The notes under the pieces were generated by a model. It worked only from the letters and a program-made list of their open reading frames with translations. It did not search any database and was not told the DNA's origin. The position numbers and the translations under genes were made by a program. Of a DNA stretch of 64,000 bases, positions 23,975-35,832 are shown one piece after another. Position 1 is the stretch's first letter. The number at the start of each line of letters is the position of its first letter. Source of the stretch: Zeugodacus cucurbitae (lineage: Eukaryota; Arthropoda; Insecta; Diptera; Tephritidae); NCBI RefSeq assembly GCF_028554725.1, contig NC_071667.1, positions 49,159,501-49,223,500 of the forward strand, given 5' to 3'.

Positions 23975-24780
23975 GACAGGCGAGCAAAAGTGAGAAGGCG
24001 CTTATCAAATAAAAAAAATTAAACAGACTCTCGGAAAAGAAACCCTACCAATGATAACGACCCCTGCAAACGTTTTAAGGATCACGATTTAAGTACCCTT
24101 AGTTGGGAAGTTGCCTCTGCCAGCTGGTTTATATTATCATACGCCTAAGGGCTGACGTCGCCGCCATCCAAGATTGGCGATGGACGGGACAAGGACGGCA
24201 GAAGTTGGGTTCGTATGACATCTCCTACAGTGGTAATATAAAGGAGCACAAATTCTGTTTTGGATTTGTGGTGGGAGAGAGATTCCGTCGCCGAGTCCTG
24301 GCATTCACCTCGGTGGATAACTTGTAGCCATAATCCGCATCAAAGCGAAGTTCTTCAACATATCGCAGAAGGACGATGTGACCGAAGATGCTTTCTATTA
24401 GCTGCCCTCGCCACGATTTCAAAATCGTGTTTGGTGATTTTAACGCTAGGGTGGGTAAAGAAGGAGTCTTTGGCACCACAGTCGGAAAATTCAGCCTCCT
24501 TGACGAAACATCTCCAAACGGCCTGAGGCTGATCGACTCCGCTGGACCCGAAATATGGTTGTCTGTAAAGAACCCCCGCCAACAAACACAAGGATAGTTT
24601 GACGTAGAAAAGCAATCGCAACAGACAGCCGAACGACATCCTAATCGGAAAGAGGCCGAAATACGTTAGTATGATAAGCTTGAACATTTGCCCGACGTGA
24701 GTAATGTTCGAAAATGTTATGAAAAATCCAAATAATCTTCAGCCAATATGAAAATCAAGGGTACATGATCCTCATTTATG
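23975..24780 (+). pseudogene. RTE-type LINE, 5' end and endonuclease domain, second copy
   Basis: This is the same family as 3925-5130 but on the plus strand. The 5' region (AAAGTGAGAAGGCG at about 23988) is shared. The endonuclease then reads AAIQDWRWTGQGRQK, DISYSGNIKEHKF, FVVGERFRRRVLAFT, stops, and resumes in another frame with CPRHDFKIVFGDFNARVGKE, GTTVGKFSLLDETSPNG and LRLIDSAG. The E of the LQEVRW motif is changed to D, but the GDFNARVG segment lost in the first copy is present here. After about 24600 only short traces of the linker remain (QSQQTAERH, then RKCYEKSK). It is truncated before the reverse transcriptase and inactive. Confidence 0.85.
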
Positions 24781-26173
24781 TTTCCATTTCACTTGTTGAG
24801 TGAGGCGGGCAAATACCGAAATTAGTAAAAATTAAAAATCTCTCAGTGTAATTAATGTGCCACATAGTCATGACACTGAAGTGTATAAACCAAAAGGGAC
24901 AGCATGAAACATTTGGTGACTGCAGTGCATTCCCGTCAAATAGCCATGTGTCCGCTTAGGCAGCGCATATTTTAGTAGTGTCAAGTCAACAGACAGCCAA
25001 CGGCCAACATTCCAACTCACACTACTGACGCGCACTGGCGTATATGTACACTTGCAATTATGCAAAACACATACCAGTGCAGTGTGTGGGCCGAGGCGTG
25101 CCGTGCCGGCTAAACAGTCGCACACACGCGTGTGGTGGACCGCACCTAATGACAGCAACAATTTTACGCTCATATGACTTGTCGGCATTTTTCAGTTGAC
25201 TTAGTTCATAAATTCGCTGCACACACGCACGCATACACCGAGTCAATACACTGTTGGTTTTTATACAATTGCAGGCTTATGTGAGTATATTCGAGTATAA
25301 CTGTATTTTTATACAAACTAGTCTGCTATGTGTGTGCGGTTGTGTATATGAGTCTGTTATTAATACAAACAGCCGCGACTGCCAGTAGCTCAAAAGAAAA
25401 CACAACAAAAACAAATACACTTTCAGCTGAAATTGCAAATTTTTGGCAGAAAATTTTTCCAGCGAAAGCCAATGTTCGATGATGAATTGCCGTTAGGTAG
25501 CACAAGGGGTTAAAGTGAGTATGAAAACAGCGGGGTGCAGATATATCAGCGCTGATTCCGGCTATATTAACACAATCACAAAGCTGCATGTGTGCATGCG
25601 TTGCATGTATACTTATACATGTACATACGGATATGACAAAGTGCCAGGATTTTGAAATAAAATATTGTTATATTGCGTGGAGGACGGGAAAGCTGAAAGC
25701 GAATGCGATGTGTGGCGCATCAAAGAAGACAAAAGGTCGTGTAACACGAGACGTTAATAAACATTGCAAACACAAAACCGGCTCTGTGGGTAAATGTTTG
25801 GTTGAAAATTTAAATATTCCTTAAATTCAATTATTCCAGGCAATGGAAAAAGAATTGCTGTCTGCCTATGCTGTCAAAGATATTATATTATTACGTAACT
25901 AAGTGAAAAGTTGACAAGTAATCGAAATCTTAATAAGGAATTATTTAAATTAAATATATCTGTGGTACTTGAAACTGTTTAACAAAGAGTTGACAAAGTT
26001 TTGGAACCTTTTTAATGGTAGAATAGTTATTTATTATGATGATTATGATTTTTGATATTGCCGATTTCTATCGAGATATGCAGCGCGAAATGTCGAAATT
26101 TCTGACTTATTCCCTCTTGTTGACTTTTTTAACAGGAAAGCGTTAGACTTTCGGCACCGATTTCTCATTTAGC
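24781..26173. other. Non-coding, partly GC-richer
   Basis: Positions 24890-25590 have raised G+C, with CGCACACACGCG-type sequence and overlapping ORFs on the minus strand that show no domain. A 78-codon plus-strand ORF (25588-25824) has no recognisable feature. Host regulatory or untranslated sequence is possible. Confidence 0.4.
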
Positions 26174-26177
26174 TTAA

Positions 26178-26556
26178 GGGGTTGGGTGGGTTTCAGAGGT
26201 AGAAAAAGAGGGCATTTTTGATTTTTTTTTTAAATATACAGTCATATTAAACAATTCAGCATATTAAAGGTACATATTTAAAAAGTATTTAGTGAAATTT
26301 GTATTTAAAAATTTCGAACACTCAGCCGTTGTCAAATCATCTCCCATGACATGTCCAAAAAAATCTCTTGTCTCATGATTGCTTCATCTAAAAGCAATAA
26401 ACCATAAAGCCTCTTATTAAAATTTGAATTTTTGAAAGACTTTGAACAAAACAACATATTTTTGGTTTGAATAATTTTGTTGCAATAAAAAAAATATTAT
26501 TGATTTAAACTGACATTGCCTGATGGGCGGAACTTCCAAAGGGTCTATCTTATCTT
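26178..26556 (-). repeat. TTAAGGGG-ended element, truncated copy
   Basis: This begins TTAA then GGGGTTGGGTGGGTTTCAGAG, the inverted-repeat end also seen at 35832 (reverse). The interior matches the element at 34685-35832 in reverse orientation: TCCCATGACATGTCC against GGATACGTCATGGGA, and GATGGGCGGAACTTCCAAA against the reverse complement at about 34830. The far end is lost. No coding capacity is seen. Confidence 0.6.
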
Positions 26557-26605
26557 ATTATAGAACTTTATCGGATTTTAGATAGTATTTAATAAGATAC
26601 ATGTT

Positions 26606-26935
26606 TATACTATCGCAACAAAGTTGATAAGAGAGTATTATAGTTTTGTTCACATAACGTTTGTTTGTAACACCAAAAGCTAAAAGAGTTAGATATAGAG
26701 TAATATATATCAAAATGATCAGGATGACAATTAGATTTGAAATCCGGATGTCTGTCCGTCCGTCCGTCTGTCCGTCCGTTCGTCCGTCTGTGCAAGCGAT
26801 AACTTTAGTTAAAATGGAGATATCCTAATGAAACTTGGTACACATATTCCTTGGCACCATGAGACGGTTGGTATTGATAAAATGATTGTAAAGTAAATGG
26901 GCGAAATCGGACCACTGCGACCCCCACAAAATGGA
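26606..26935 (+). repeat. Dispersed hairpin-ended repeat, copy B (5' part)
   Basis: The hairpin end (TATCGCAAC, AAA, GTTGATAAGAGAGTA) is followed by GTTTTGTTCACATAACG and the GATCAGGATGAC box. The GTCY microsatellite is well expanded here (26751-26791, units of GTCC/GTCT/GTTC). The copy stops after GGGCGAAATCGGACCACTGC and lacks the closing TAAAATGTTCGG end. Confidence 0.8.
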
Positions 26936-27333
26936 ACATCTAATGTTATTAAATTCAATCGAATGGATGGAAAACCAAATACATATTAGTATATGCACAC
27001 AAGCTAAATTTAAGAAAAAGTTTTCCGACTTTCACAAAGCAACAACCATTTAGCGGATTCGACTGAGATGTGGCATGATGTAGACTAAAGTAAGATTTAA
27101 TGTTCCCGCCTTTGTCCCTGAAGTCATCAGATTTTTAGCAATTTCAACCTCTTCCTCTAAAAGGGAGGTGGGAGATAGACAGATAGGTATTAGGTAATCA
27201 ATTCACCTCGGCTAACTGATTATATATATATATATATATAGCTTATAGCATCTACCAGTAGTATATGCAATTTTTGATTTGTTGAACTCTTGGAAGAAAT
27301 ATTGAAATAATAGTGAAAATGTGGTGGGGTATC

Positions 27334-27357
27334 CATTAATAATAATTATTATTAATG
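27334..27357. repeat. 24-bp perfect palindrome
   Basis: The sequence reads CATTAATAATAA and then its exact reverse complement, with no loop. It is AT-only apart from the outer C-G pair, so chance or a homeodomain-type site cluster are both possible. Confidence 0.5.
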
Positions 27358-29372
27358 CTTCTAAAACTCAATCAATATAATCTGTAGACACATCTCTTAT
27401 GGTTTGATTTGATAAAGTTATTGAATGTGGTTAAGATAAATAATTGAAATATGAAATATAGAATATTTATATGTTTAATGCAAAACGATGGAAAAAAATA
27501 TTTACAACTGTATCCAATCAAGTATATATGTATGTATATATTTATATGTATTGAATAGTTTTGTAATAGCAAAATGTAGAACTGATGACAAAAAACCCAA
27601 AAACAAAGCACAACTCCCACTTCAGAACTGAAATTGCTGCCTCCAGGCGGAATACATAAACCAACTGACACAAACTGCGTATATGGCTTGGCTTGGGCTG
27701 CGAATAACTCTGTGGCTGCGACTACACCACTGGCGCTGTGGTGAATGTTGCTGTCATTGAGTTGGTTGGTGCGCTTCCAGTTTTCTAGTTTGCATATCAC
27801 TTCGACGTATTCGGATTCAGATTTGCTGGCTTTGCCAGCGGCACATATACTCGAGTGTTGGTATTTAGTTTACCGTTACCAAATATTGTCTGTTTCCGTT
27901 GCCTATGCTTTCATAGCTGCTTACGTTTGATTCGTTGGCTATTCGCTTCTCGTTGCTGCGACTGGATTTCTGGCTGCCGGCGAACACACTTGATTGCCAA
28001 TATTACTCGCGATAAATTGCGTGTAGCGAGCATAAGTGGCGAATGTGAAGTGTATACAAAGCAGCAGGCATTCATACACAATTGCACAATTGCACACTTA
28101 CGGTTAAGCGCTGAATAGCAATACTCACAACTCGATATCGCGTGTAATGACTGGGAAAATTTTGGCATAGCATGCATTTCTGAAGCACGACCAGCAGAGA
28201 GTGCTTAACAGCAGATGCTGGGCAGTCGAACACTATCATGCGAATCAAATGAGTTTGGTTTTTGTGAAATATTTTAGGGATCTATTTGTATTTATTGTGA
28301 ATTTGTTCGCTAAACTAAAAATGTATCAATATAGCTTTTAACACCCGATTTTTAATACCTGAAAAATCCTAATGAATCTCGTAATGTATCTTATGTTTCC
28401 TAATACTGGGATAAGATTGAAGAAATATCAGACGGAAACCTAGAAAACTAAAATTGATTGAAAAATTTACCCTATGAAAAGTATATGTATCCATCGTCAG
28501 TACGTTTTCCCTAAAATACACATTCACACATTTTTAAGCAAATTTTTTAGTACTTCACAAAATACGTCAGTGATGAATAATCGAAAATTTATTCGAACAA
28601 AGATAGTTATTTCAAAAAGCCAATATCTTTGCAGTTCCCTTTAATTTTAAATAGGACTGTTTCCATATTGAAGAAATTTTTCTTGAGTATCTTTAATAAA
28701 GACATGTAGACATACATATAGTGTCGATGGAAGCCATACATCAATATCACTCGAGTATAATACTAAGTCTCCCAGGCCATAAAAATGAATACCAATGTGT
28801 TATTTTGCAAATTAAACGTATAGAACATATTAACCGACATAAATGATATAAAATCAACCGAAAGTGTTCATATAAAATCAGTCTTATATGATATTTGTTG
28901 CCAAATTAAACACCATTCCCTAAACATTCGTTTGACCATACTTTCTATGACCTCTCTGATAATTATGTGCTTTCGTAGCACTATTAATTTGTTGGTAAAA
29001 GGACGTTTTCTAGACAATACTCAATAATACCAATATGTAATACCAACATATTATTTTATTTTTAATTTACATACATTTTAGCGTTATTAGGTACTGAAGG
29101 GAAAATATATTATTTAGTTAAATTTTTTGTACTATTGATATGGAAACTGGAAACAAAGTGGTAAGGTTTAAAGAAAATATTGAAGATTTTTCAAAAGGTT
29201 TTCACTTATACACAGCCGAAGCAATCTATGCTAACAGAATCTTACGTCGGTGAAATGATATACATTCATATGAATAACAAGCGAATGTCATGTAATGTTG
29301 TTTATTTGAATATAACGTATGTACGTATATATAATAAGAAAAAAGCAGAGCATTGTACTAATCCGTCGGCAC

Positions 29373-29391
29373 GTACAGGATTTACCTGTAC
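29373..29391. repeat. Short perfect hairpin
   Basis: GTACAGG, loop ATTTA, CCTGTAC. It is isolated in AT-rich sequence; function is unknown. Confidence 0.35.
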
Positions 29392-30288
29392 AATTGGCAG
29401 ATTTATACGGATGATATGGCACACATAAAATATATACATACACATATACAAATATCAATCATTGGATATTTTTTAAACTGTAACATTTAATTCTTGAAAC
29501 ACTCAACAATTGGAATTATTTAATTAAGCTGAAACTATTTTCTATCGTTACAGCATTGGCGCTATGAGGAACCATCAAAACAGTCAAAAAGAATTTAGTA
29601 AAAACAGAAACCAACTACATTTAAATCTCATACGTTTCCTAACGAGAGACAAAGAGAAATAGAAATAATTCGCCCTTCCATCCAATCGAACAAATGAAGT
29701 GAATGAATTTGAACAACTTATAGACAGATAGTGTGTCTCTGGAACCAAATACTTGAAAGAAAAGAATATTTAGTTGTCTTTATAGAATCACTTAAAGAAA
29801 TGCCATATTTCGAGCAGTGAAATTTAAGCAAAATCTCAATGTGAATTATGACACAACGTGTGCGAATAAATACGAGAATTAAAGTGAAGCGAACACATAT
29901 CATGCTGCACACGCCTACACGCGCCTACAAATGCAAGTGCCAATGGATGTGCCACGAATAGGTGGCTGTACATAGCAAAGTGTGTGTTTGCTAAGCCAAG
30001 CGCATGTTGACATCACCGTTGGCGGAAAAACCCCAGCATGGCGCACAGAGAGCGTTGAGTAAATATACATACAAAAATACAAACGCGTGTGTTGAAGAAA
30101 ACTAAAAAAACATTGTGTGTTTGTGCTAAATGTGTGTGCGAACCGCTGCATTTGTGTGAGTGAGCATAAGATGCTCGTGGTAGAAGTAAAACAAAGCAAA
30201 AACGGAAAATAAAAGTAAAAGTGTTTAACTCCGCAATGGATTTATGCTGATTGCACGGGATTACTGGATAAATTGGAAAGGCTTCAGC

Positions 30289-30334
30289 ATGAATTCCATT
30301 CAATTTTTTATCGTCGCGCTTTTGGCAACTATCG
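30289..30334 (+). CDS. Candidate first coding exon with signal peptide
   Basis: The ATG at 30289 starts MNSIQFFIVALLATI followed by one further base and a perfect fly donor site (G then GTAAGT, 30335-30340). A short N-region, an uninterrupted hydrophobic core and an immediate phase-1 intron are the usual design of the first exon of secreted or membrane proteins in insects. The 5' leader contains a tiny upstream ORF (ATG at 30236, four codons). Downstream exons are not identified. A candidate exon at 42068 would be in matching phase, but that alone is weak evidence. A chance hydrophobic ORF beside a donor site is the main alternative. Confidence 0.4.
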
Positions 30335-30340
30335 GTAAGT

Positions 30341-32965
30341 AGCTGCTGATGACTTGGCCTTTGCATTAATGTCAATAAATATGTATGCAATATGTAAGGA
30401 ATGTTTCTTAGTATACATGTATGTATGTATGATTTCAGGCATTGTTACTATGGTTTGCGGAATAAAGATTTTGCTTAAATGGTCCAATAAAGAGCCAGTT
30501 GAAGGCATAACGTTTCAAAGATTTAAATAAATGAATTTTTGAAATATTAGTTCCATTTATAATATTATCAATAATATGTATCGTACAACCATGAAAAACC
30601 AAACCAAAAAAAAAAAACAAGACTACGCAGATAATTCAATATAAATGAGTATTTATAGTCAAATTATCATGCTGAAAGTTTAGTCTTTTATCCTTCTTAG
30701 CCTAAAACATAGTAACAAAGGCATAGGATACAGACATCAAGAGCCAAACAACAGCAAACCATCATCTATTCGACACTTATCTACACTTCTGTTTGAACTG
30801 ATTGCAAGTGAACAGACCAGCAGAGTTATAAGTAAACCTAACTAAAGTGGTATAAACGCTAACTATTCCATCTCTGTTTGATTATTTAAACCAGTCATTT
30901 AAACCAGTCATTACCTTCCATTAAATGTTCGTCAGTTTCTGAAGTCTAACGAATAAAAGATTTCTGGCATTTTACAATTTCTGAAATTTTCTTTCTATTT
31001 TATTGAGATATTTCTTATATCATAAAAGTCGTTTTACAATAGTATTTAGAGCATAAACACGTCCATATGTATGCATACATTCGCACAAGATCTTACCATT
31101 ATCAGCACATATTATTAAAACAAATAAATATTTATAAATACTGTCTGTGCTTATGCATTAATAATAGGTTTCATAATGAATAAGTTCATGAAATCTACAT
31201 ATATACAGATATACAAATATTTCGCAATTAATATTGGTGGTTTTCCATTTAGCCTATTTATTTGCAAACCTAATGCATAAAATAAATAAATAATATGTTT
31301 TCAATTAAAATAATTACTTTAGATGCTTAAACTGCAGTAAAATATAATTGCAAGCAGAGTTCATATATGTGCTATATATAGACACATGCAGAGGAAATGA
31401 TTATTTTAATTATTATTGTTTTTAGTGAACTAACAAACACCAACACTATTATCAGTTCTAAATTGATCTATGTTGTAAGTAGTAAGAAAAGTTATTTATT
31501 CGATTTTGATTCTTTCAAGGTATCTCGTGAAATTTTCTGTTTTTATTTTAATTATTTCCGATATATTTTTCGATTAATAATCTGGTAACAGGAATCATGC
31601 TGCATTTAGCATTATCAATCTAGTCTTCGCTCCAAATTTTTCATATATACGATCCACTGAGAGTGTCGCGCTTTTCGGTACTTCTTGCTTCAGAGTCTTA
31701 ATTAATTGAATTAATTATTTGAAAATTTTACTCTATTAAAAATTAATTTAAAATCTTGAATGTTAATGATATTTGATATGGAAAAAAATTGTATGCGCAC
31801 CACCACTATTGACCACTTATCAGCCGTTTCCACCTAAAGTCAGTTTGTTTAAATTGGACCTTCGTTAAGACTAAACCATAAGATGGCAACAATAACTTAT
31901 AACAATGCTATGGCAAGATGATTGACGATTTCGACTATTTTTGGACCAACGGTTTCACAAATAGTTAAAAAAGGTGAATGTTTTCAAATCCTGACGTTTC
32001 ATTTGAAGTGGGCGTGGTTGAAATCTGGTTTTGCCATATAAAATACCAGGAGATTAACTGACCAACAGCGGGACCATGTCCACTTTTCAAAAAGTTTTAA
32101 AACCATTTGCCTACCTCAAGGTAGCGCTTTCGTGGATAGACAGACATTCTGAAATCAATTTGTCTCAACATCCTCTATATCTAACACTTTTAGGTGGACA
32201 CAACTGTTGTTATCAATATGTTGCAAAAGTATTTAAGCAAATCAAAGACTTTAGTATAATATCTGAGCAAAACAGTAATAATTTTTGGGGAAAATAAATA
32301 AAATATAACCGTTGTTTAAAATAATTTATATGTATGAACAAATTGGCAAATCAAAATTTTATAACAAAATTCAGCGGAACCAAGTTCGTACGCTTATTAT
32401 AAATAAATGCTCACTGTATTTGTCGGAAAAACCATATATTATTGATCCTTATTATTATGATTTGCATTTGCATATGCTTTTAAATATTTAGGTAACCATC
32501 TATAGCAATTTATAAATTATAAATTACGTTTTAACTTCTGCAGCATATTATTCACCGTTAAATAAACTGTTTGATAAACAGTTGTACATAAACATGTTTC
32601 ATTGAAATGGTTTATTTGTGAATTTTCGAAATAATAACTGAATTGCAACAATTGTCGTTTATGAATGTAAATATATGTAATTGCCTGCGCTGTTTTTTAA
32701 TCAAATATGCAGCGTTCTCATCTGTATATGTATATTTGTATGTATGTGTAACGCCATAACCTTTGTGTAGGTAAACAAAAGCCTTGTGGCCAACGGTGTT
32801 TATTTAATCTGCGGCAAAACAAAAACACCAAGAGATACACACAAACAGTTTGTGCAAAAAACGTGCAACGCTAAAATTGCAACAAAACAATTTGACAGTT
32901 AAGCAATTAATTTAATGGAGTTCATGGCATTAAGGGCATTCGTATGGACAAAAATATGGCGCCAG
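30341..32965. other. AT-rich non-coding, probable intron
   Basis: No gene is seen. ORFs are rich in Ile, Phe, Tyr and Asn, as expected of AT-rich chance frames. If the exon at 30289 is real, this is the start of its intron. Confidence 0.45.
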
Positions 32966-32967
32966 TA

Positions 32968-33084
32968 CAGGGTGTCTAAAAGGATGTGCTTTATAGAAAT
33001 TTTTCAAATTATATTCTCCGAGCTTCGTATTATCTCCACCAAGCAATATAAATGTCCTCATATGAAACCCATTGAAACACCCTG
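32968..33084. mobile_element. 117-bp Tc1/mariner-type MITE
   Basis: The left end CAGGGTGTCTAAAAGG and the right end, read inward, CAGGGTGTTTCAATGG share the first eight bases and several beyond. TA flanks both sides (32966-32967 and 33085-33086). The size and TA duplication fit a miniature non-autonomous element. It sits inside the ATG-initiated frame 32915-33340, which argues that this frame is not a gene. Confidence 0.6.
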
Positions 33085-33086
33085 TA

Positions 33087-34684
33087 TGCAGTGGACTACA
33101 TATGTTCCTCCATGCAAAAATATTTGCGTTTTTCTCTGCAAAAGTTTTGTTTTAAAAAATTATTTCAATTTGTGGAATATAAAAATTGTCGGTTTGCAAA
33201 TTATGGCAATGATAAATGGCGGTTTTTATGGCGTGTTTATATTTTTCATCCACTTAATAGGTAATATTTTTCGACACCTAAGTGCTTCTTGTACCATTTT
33301 TTCCGCATTTACAAAATATCACCAAATTATACCATTTTGATTGCATATATTTTCATAACACTTGTATTGGTGAAAAAAAAACAGTGTGGAACCTTTACAT
33401 TTCATTATGAATTATATGTGCAATTTGTATTCTTAATTTTGAGCAAGTACAGAGAATCATTTTCCTTTTTGTGTAATAAATCTATTATCAATTACTAATA
33501 TCCAATTGTTTATGCATCTAAATATATATGGATAGTAGAAGTAGAACATGAGTAGTTTGTAGCATGAACCTTCGTAGTAAAGTATAAAAGACTTATCGAT
33601 CTACATAGCTGTCTGACGTAAAGTCTTTCTTTAAAACAATTAACGTTTTCATTGCCAAATTTTTCTAAATTATCAAAACTTTTTTAAATGTGTATGTGTG
33701 CGTTTTCGTTTCGAAAAAATTATAATTAAATTTGCTTATGTATATAAAAAAGTTTAAGCTTTGTAAACTGTGAATAAATCGCATGAACAAATACCAATAT
33801 TTACATGACAGGTGTTAATCGTCGAATTAGTATCCTAAAAATATCAAAATAAATGATGATTAGTTGTGCTAACAAAAAATAAATTGGCATATTGTTGTAC
33901 ATAAACACAAAAACATAAAATTAATTGCAAGTGTGAAAATGTCACTCATACGCCACGGACCCAAGTAGAGCAGAAAGTATATTAAAGTATTCGCCATTTT
34001 TTGTTTTTAACTAAATTGTTTTTTATTATTGTTTATACATATATTATATTTTATAATACATATTAGTGAACTCGTCACTTACCACTTGTTCCTTTTTTCC
34101 ACAACACTAATTGAAAAAAAAAATTATTTACGATTTATAACAATTTTTATTTTACAATAAATTTGAGTTCACAGGAGTTGATATATTGAATTAGATATTA
34201 AATAAGGGTAATTAAAAAACCACGACGAAGTCTACGGCGATATGGTTTTACTCGGAGTCGATAGCAAAAAGCTGGTTCTTTTTTGATCGTTGATCTTTTT
34301 TGTTAACGTAAAAGTCTCCAGTTTGATGTTCTCAAGTTGGTGTGTGTTTGTGTGTGTTGATGTGTAAAGTTCTCGTGAGAGATGTATGCGTGTGTGTTAA
34401 TGTGGACGGTAGGTGATGCTATGGTGAGTATGGTAGACGGGGCCGATGCTCATATATACACATATATATCTCGCTGTTATTTAAACAAAAAAATGAATGC
34501 ACTTACTTTAAATATGAGTATAAGACATATGTATGACTTAGGCATAGGCCAGTATTTATATAAAATAATAAAAACTTTATTAAAGAATATGGATTCACTT
34601 AGATAAGTTTTTTTTGTTTCAACACGGCAAATGATTTTGTGCAGTCGTATAGAAACCATTAATTCTTATTGAGAGGCTTAATTC
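33087..34684. other. AT-rich non-coding
   Basis: Nothing is recognised. A short GC-richer patch at 34220-34450 contains TG-rich simple sequence. Confidence 0.45.
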
Positions 34685-35832
34685 AGGGGTTAGGTAAGTT
34701 TCAAAATTAAAAAATTAAAAAAAAAATTGTTTTGGTCTTATTAAAGAGTACAATATATTTAAAATCCAAATCCAAATCCCAAAATATCAAATCAATCCGA
34801 GTCATATTTTAAGAGATATACCCTTTGGAAGATCCGCCCATCAGCCCACGTCAGTATGAATGTAAAACTTTAAACGTTTTATCTCAAATAACGTTATCTA
34901 GTTAATAAATGAAGGGTTTTTTATTTTTATTACAACTATTTTTTCGAGCTCATATATGGCAAATAAGTGAATTTTTGGAATAAAAATCTGATTCAAATTC
35001 AAATATTTTATTTTTCCTTCGTTCATTAACTAGGATTATCCACTTACTATCAAAATGTTTTTGGTTTATTGAATTTGGATGAACCAAAAATTAGTTATGA
35101 TGTCCACGGCAAGACCTTTTTTTTGGATACGTCATGGGAGATGCGGTGCCAAAGGCTGAGTTTTCGGAATTTGTAAATAAAAATTTCACAAAATACTGTT
35201 TAAATGTCGGATATACTTAATTTTTCAAATGAAATACAGTGGTTTCCGAAATAACGAATATTCGTTTTAACGAAACCCGCTTATAACGAAGAAGCAAATT
35301 TGTTACATTGAGTACCTTAAATAACGAACATCGGGGATTTGTAAGTACTCGGTTTAATGAACAACATGAACAAGATATATGAAGAAAGAGAAAAAAATCA
35401 AATAACTTCGAACCAGAATTAAAAATGAAACTTGAAAAAAATAAAAAAGTGCAAATTGAAAAAATGTTGAATTTTATAAAAAAAGCTTAAAATTATTGGT
35501 CTGCACCAAATATAAATATAAGTGTCAGAATTGGTCCATTTTGGAAGAATTTATTGGATTTCAACTGTTTTGTTATGTTTTTTATTTTTTAACAAATAAT
35601 TAATAATTAATAATTTATGCAATTTACGGCAATTTACGGATATTTAACACATTTTTATTGAAAAGGCATACTTCTAAGTGAGTACTCGAATTAACGAAAA
35701 ATTCGATATAACGAACAGGCCTGACAATTAATGTGTTCGTTATTTCGGAAAACTACTGTACATGATTGTATATATAAAATAAAAATTGTAGAAATATCCT
35801 CAGTTTTAACCTCTGAAACCCACCTAACCCCT
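34685..35832 (+). mobile_element. TTAAGGGG-ended inverted-repeat element with a nested MITE
   Basis: The left end AGGGGTTAGGTAAGTTTCA and the right end, read inward, AGGGGTTAGGTGGGTTTCA are near-identical inverted repeats, and the right end abuts TTAA. The interior lacks ORFs. A pogo-like MITE has inserted at 35237; without it the element is about 620 bp. Relatives are at 26178 (reverse) and 44593 (left part only). TTAA next to the end suggests TTAA-specific insertion, but the left flank does not preserve TTAA, and the GGGG start is not the usual piggyBac end, so the superfamily is open. Confidence 0.65.
35237..35758. mobile_element. Pogo-like MITE, 522 bp
   Basis: The ends are CAGTGGTTTCCGAAATAACG on the left and, read inward from the right, CAGTAGTTTTCCGAAATAAC. 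TA duplications flank both (35235-35236 and 35759-35760). CAGT termini with TA targets are characteristic of the pogo/Tigger branch of Tc1/mariner. There is no transposase. The interior has further near-repeats of the end motif (for example TTAACGAAA at about 35694). Confidence 0.75.

Larger units (their letters stand above)
26936..30288. other. Non-coding stretch with one GC-richer block
   Basis: A (TA)n tract lies at 27221-27240 and a perfect palindrome at 27334-27357. Positions 27580-28230 are GC-richer with good GTAAGT and GTAAGC donor-like sites on the minus strand (about 28100 and 27920), so an untranslated exon of a minus-strand gene is conceivable, but no protein domain is seen. The rest is AT-rich. 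Positions 29890-30288 read as a plausible 5' leader for the exon at 30289. Confidence 0.4.

Noticed and set aside
26751..26791. Short repeated GTCC/GTCT units, considered as a CRISPR-like array
   Set aside because: Four-base units without spacers in a eukaryotic sequence; it is the microsatellite of the dispersed repeat.
27372..27800. 142-codon minus-strand ORF
   Set aside because: GTG start; the C-terminal half is Ile/Tyr/Phe-rich chance translation of AT-rich sequence.
32915..33340. 141-codon ATG-initiated ORF
   Set aside because: A 117-bp MITE forms part of it, and the rest is Ile/Phe-rich AT-type sequence without a domain.
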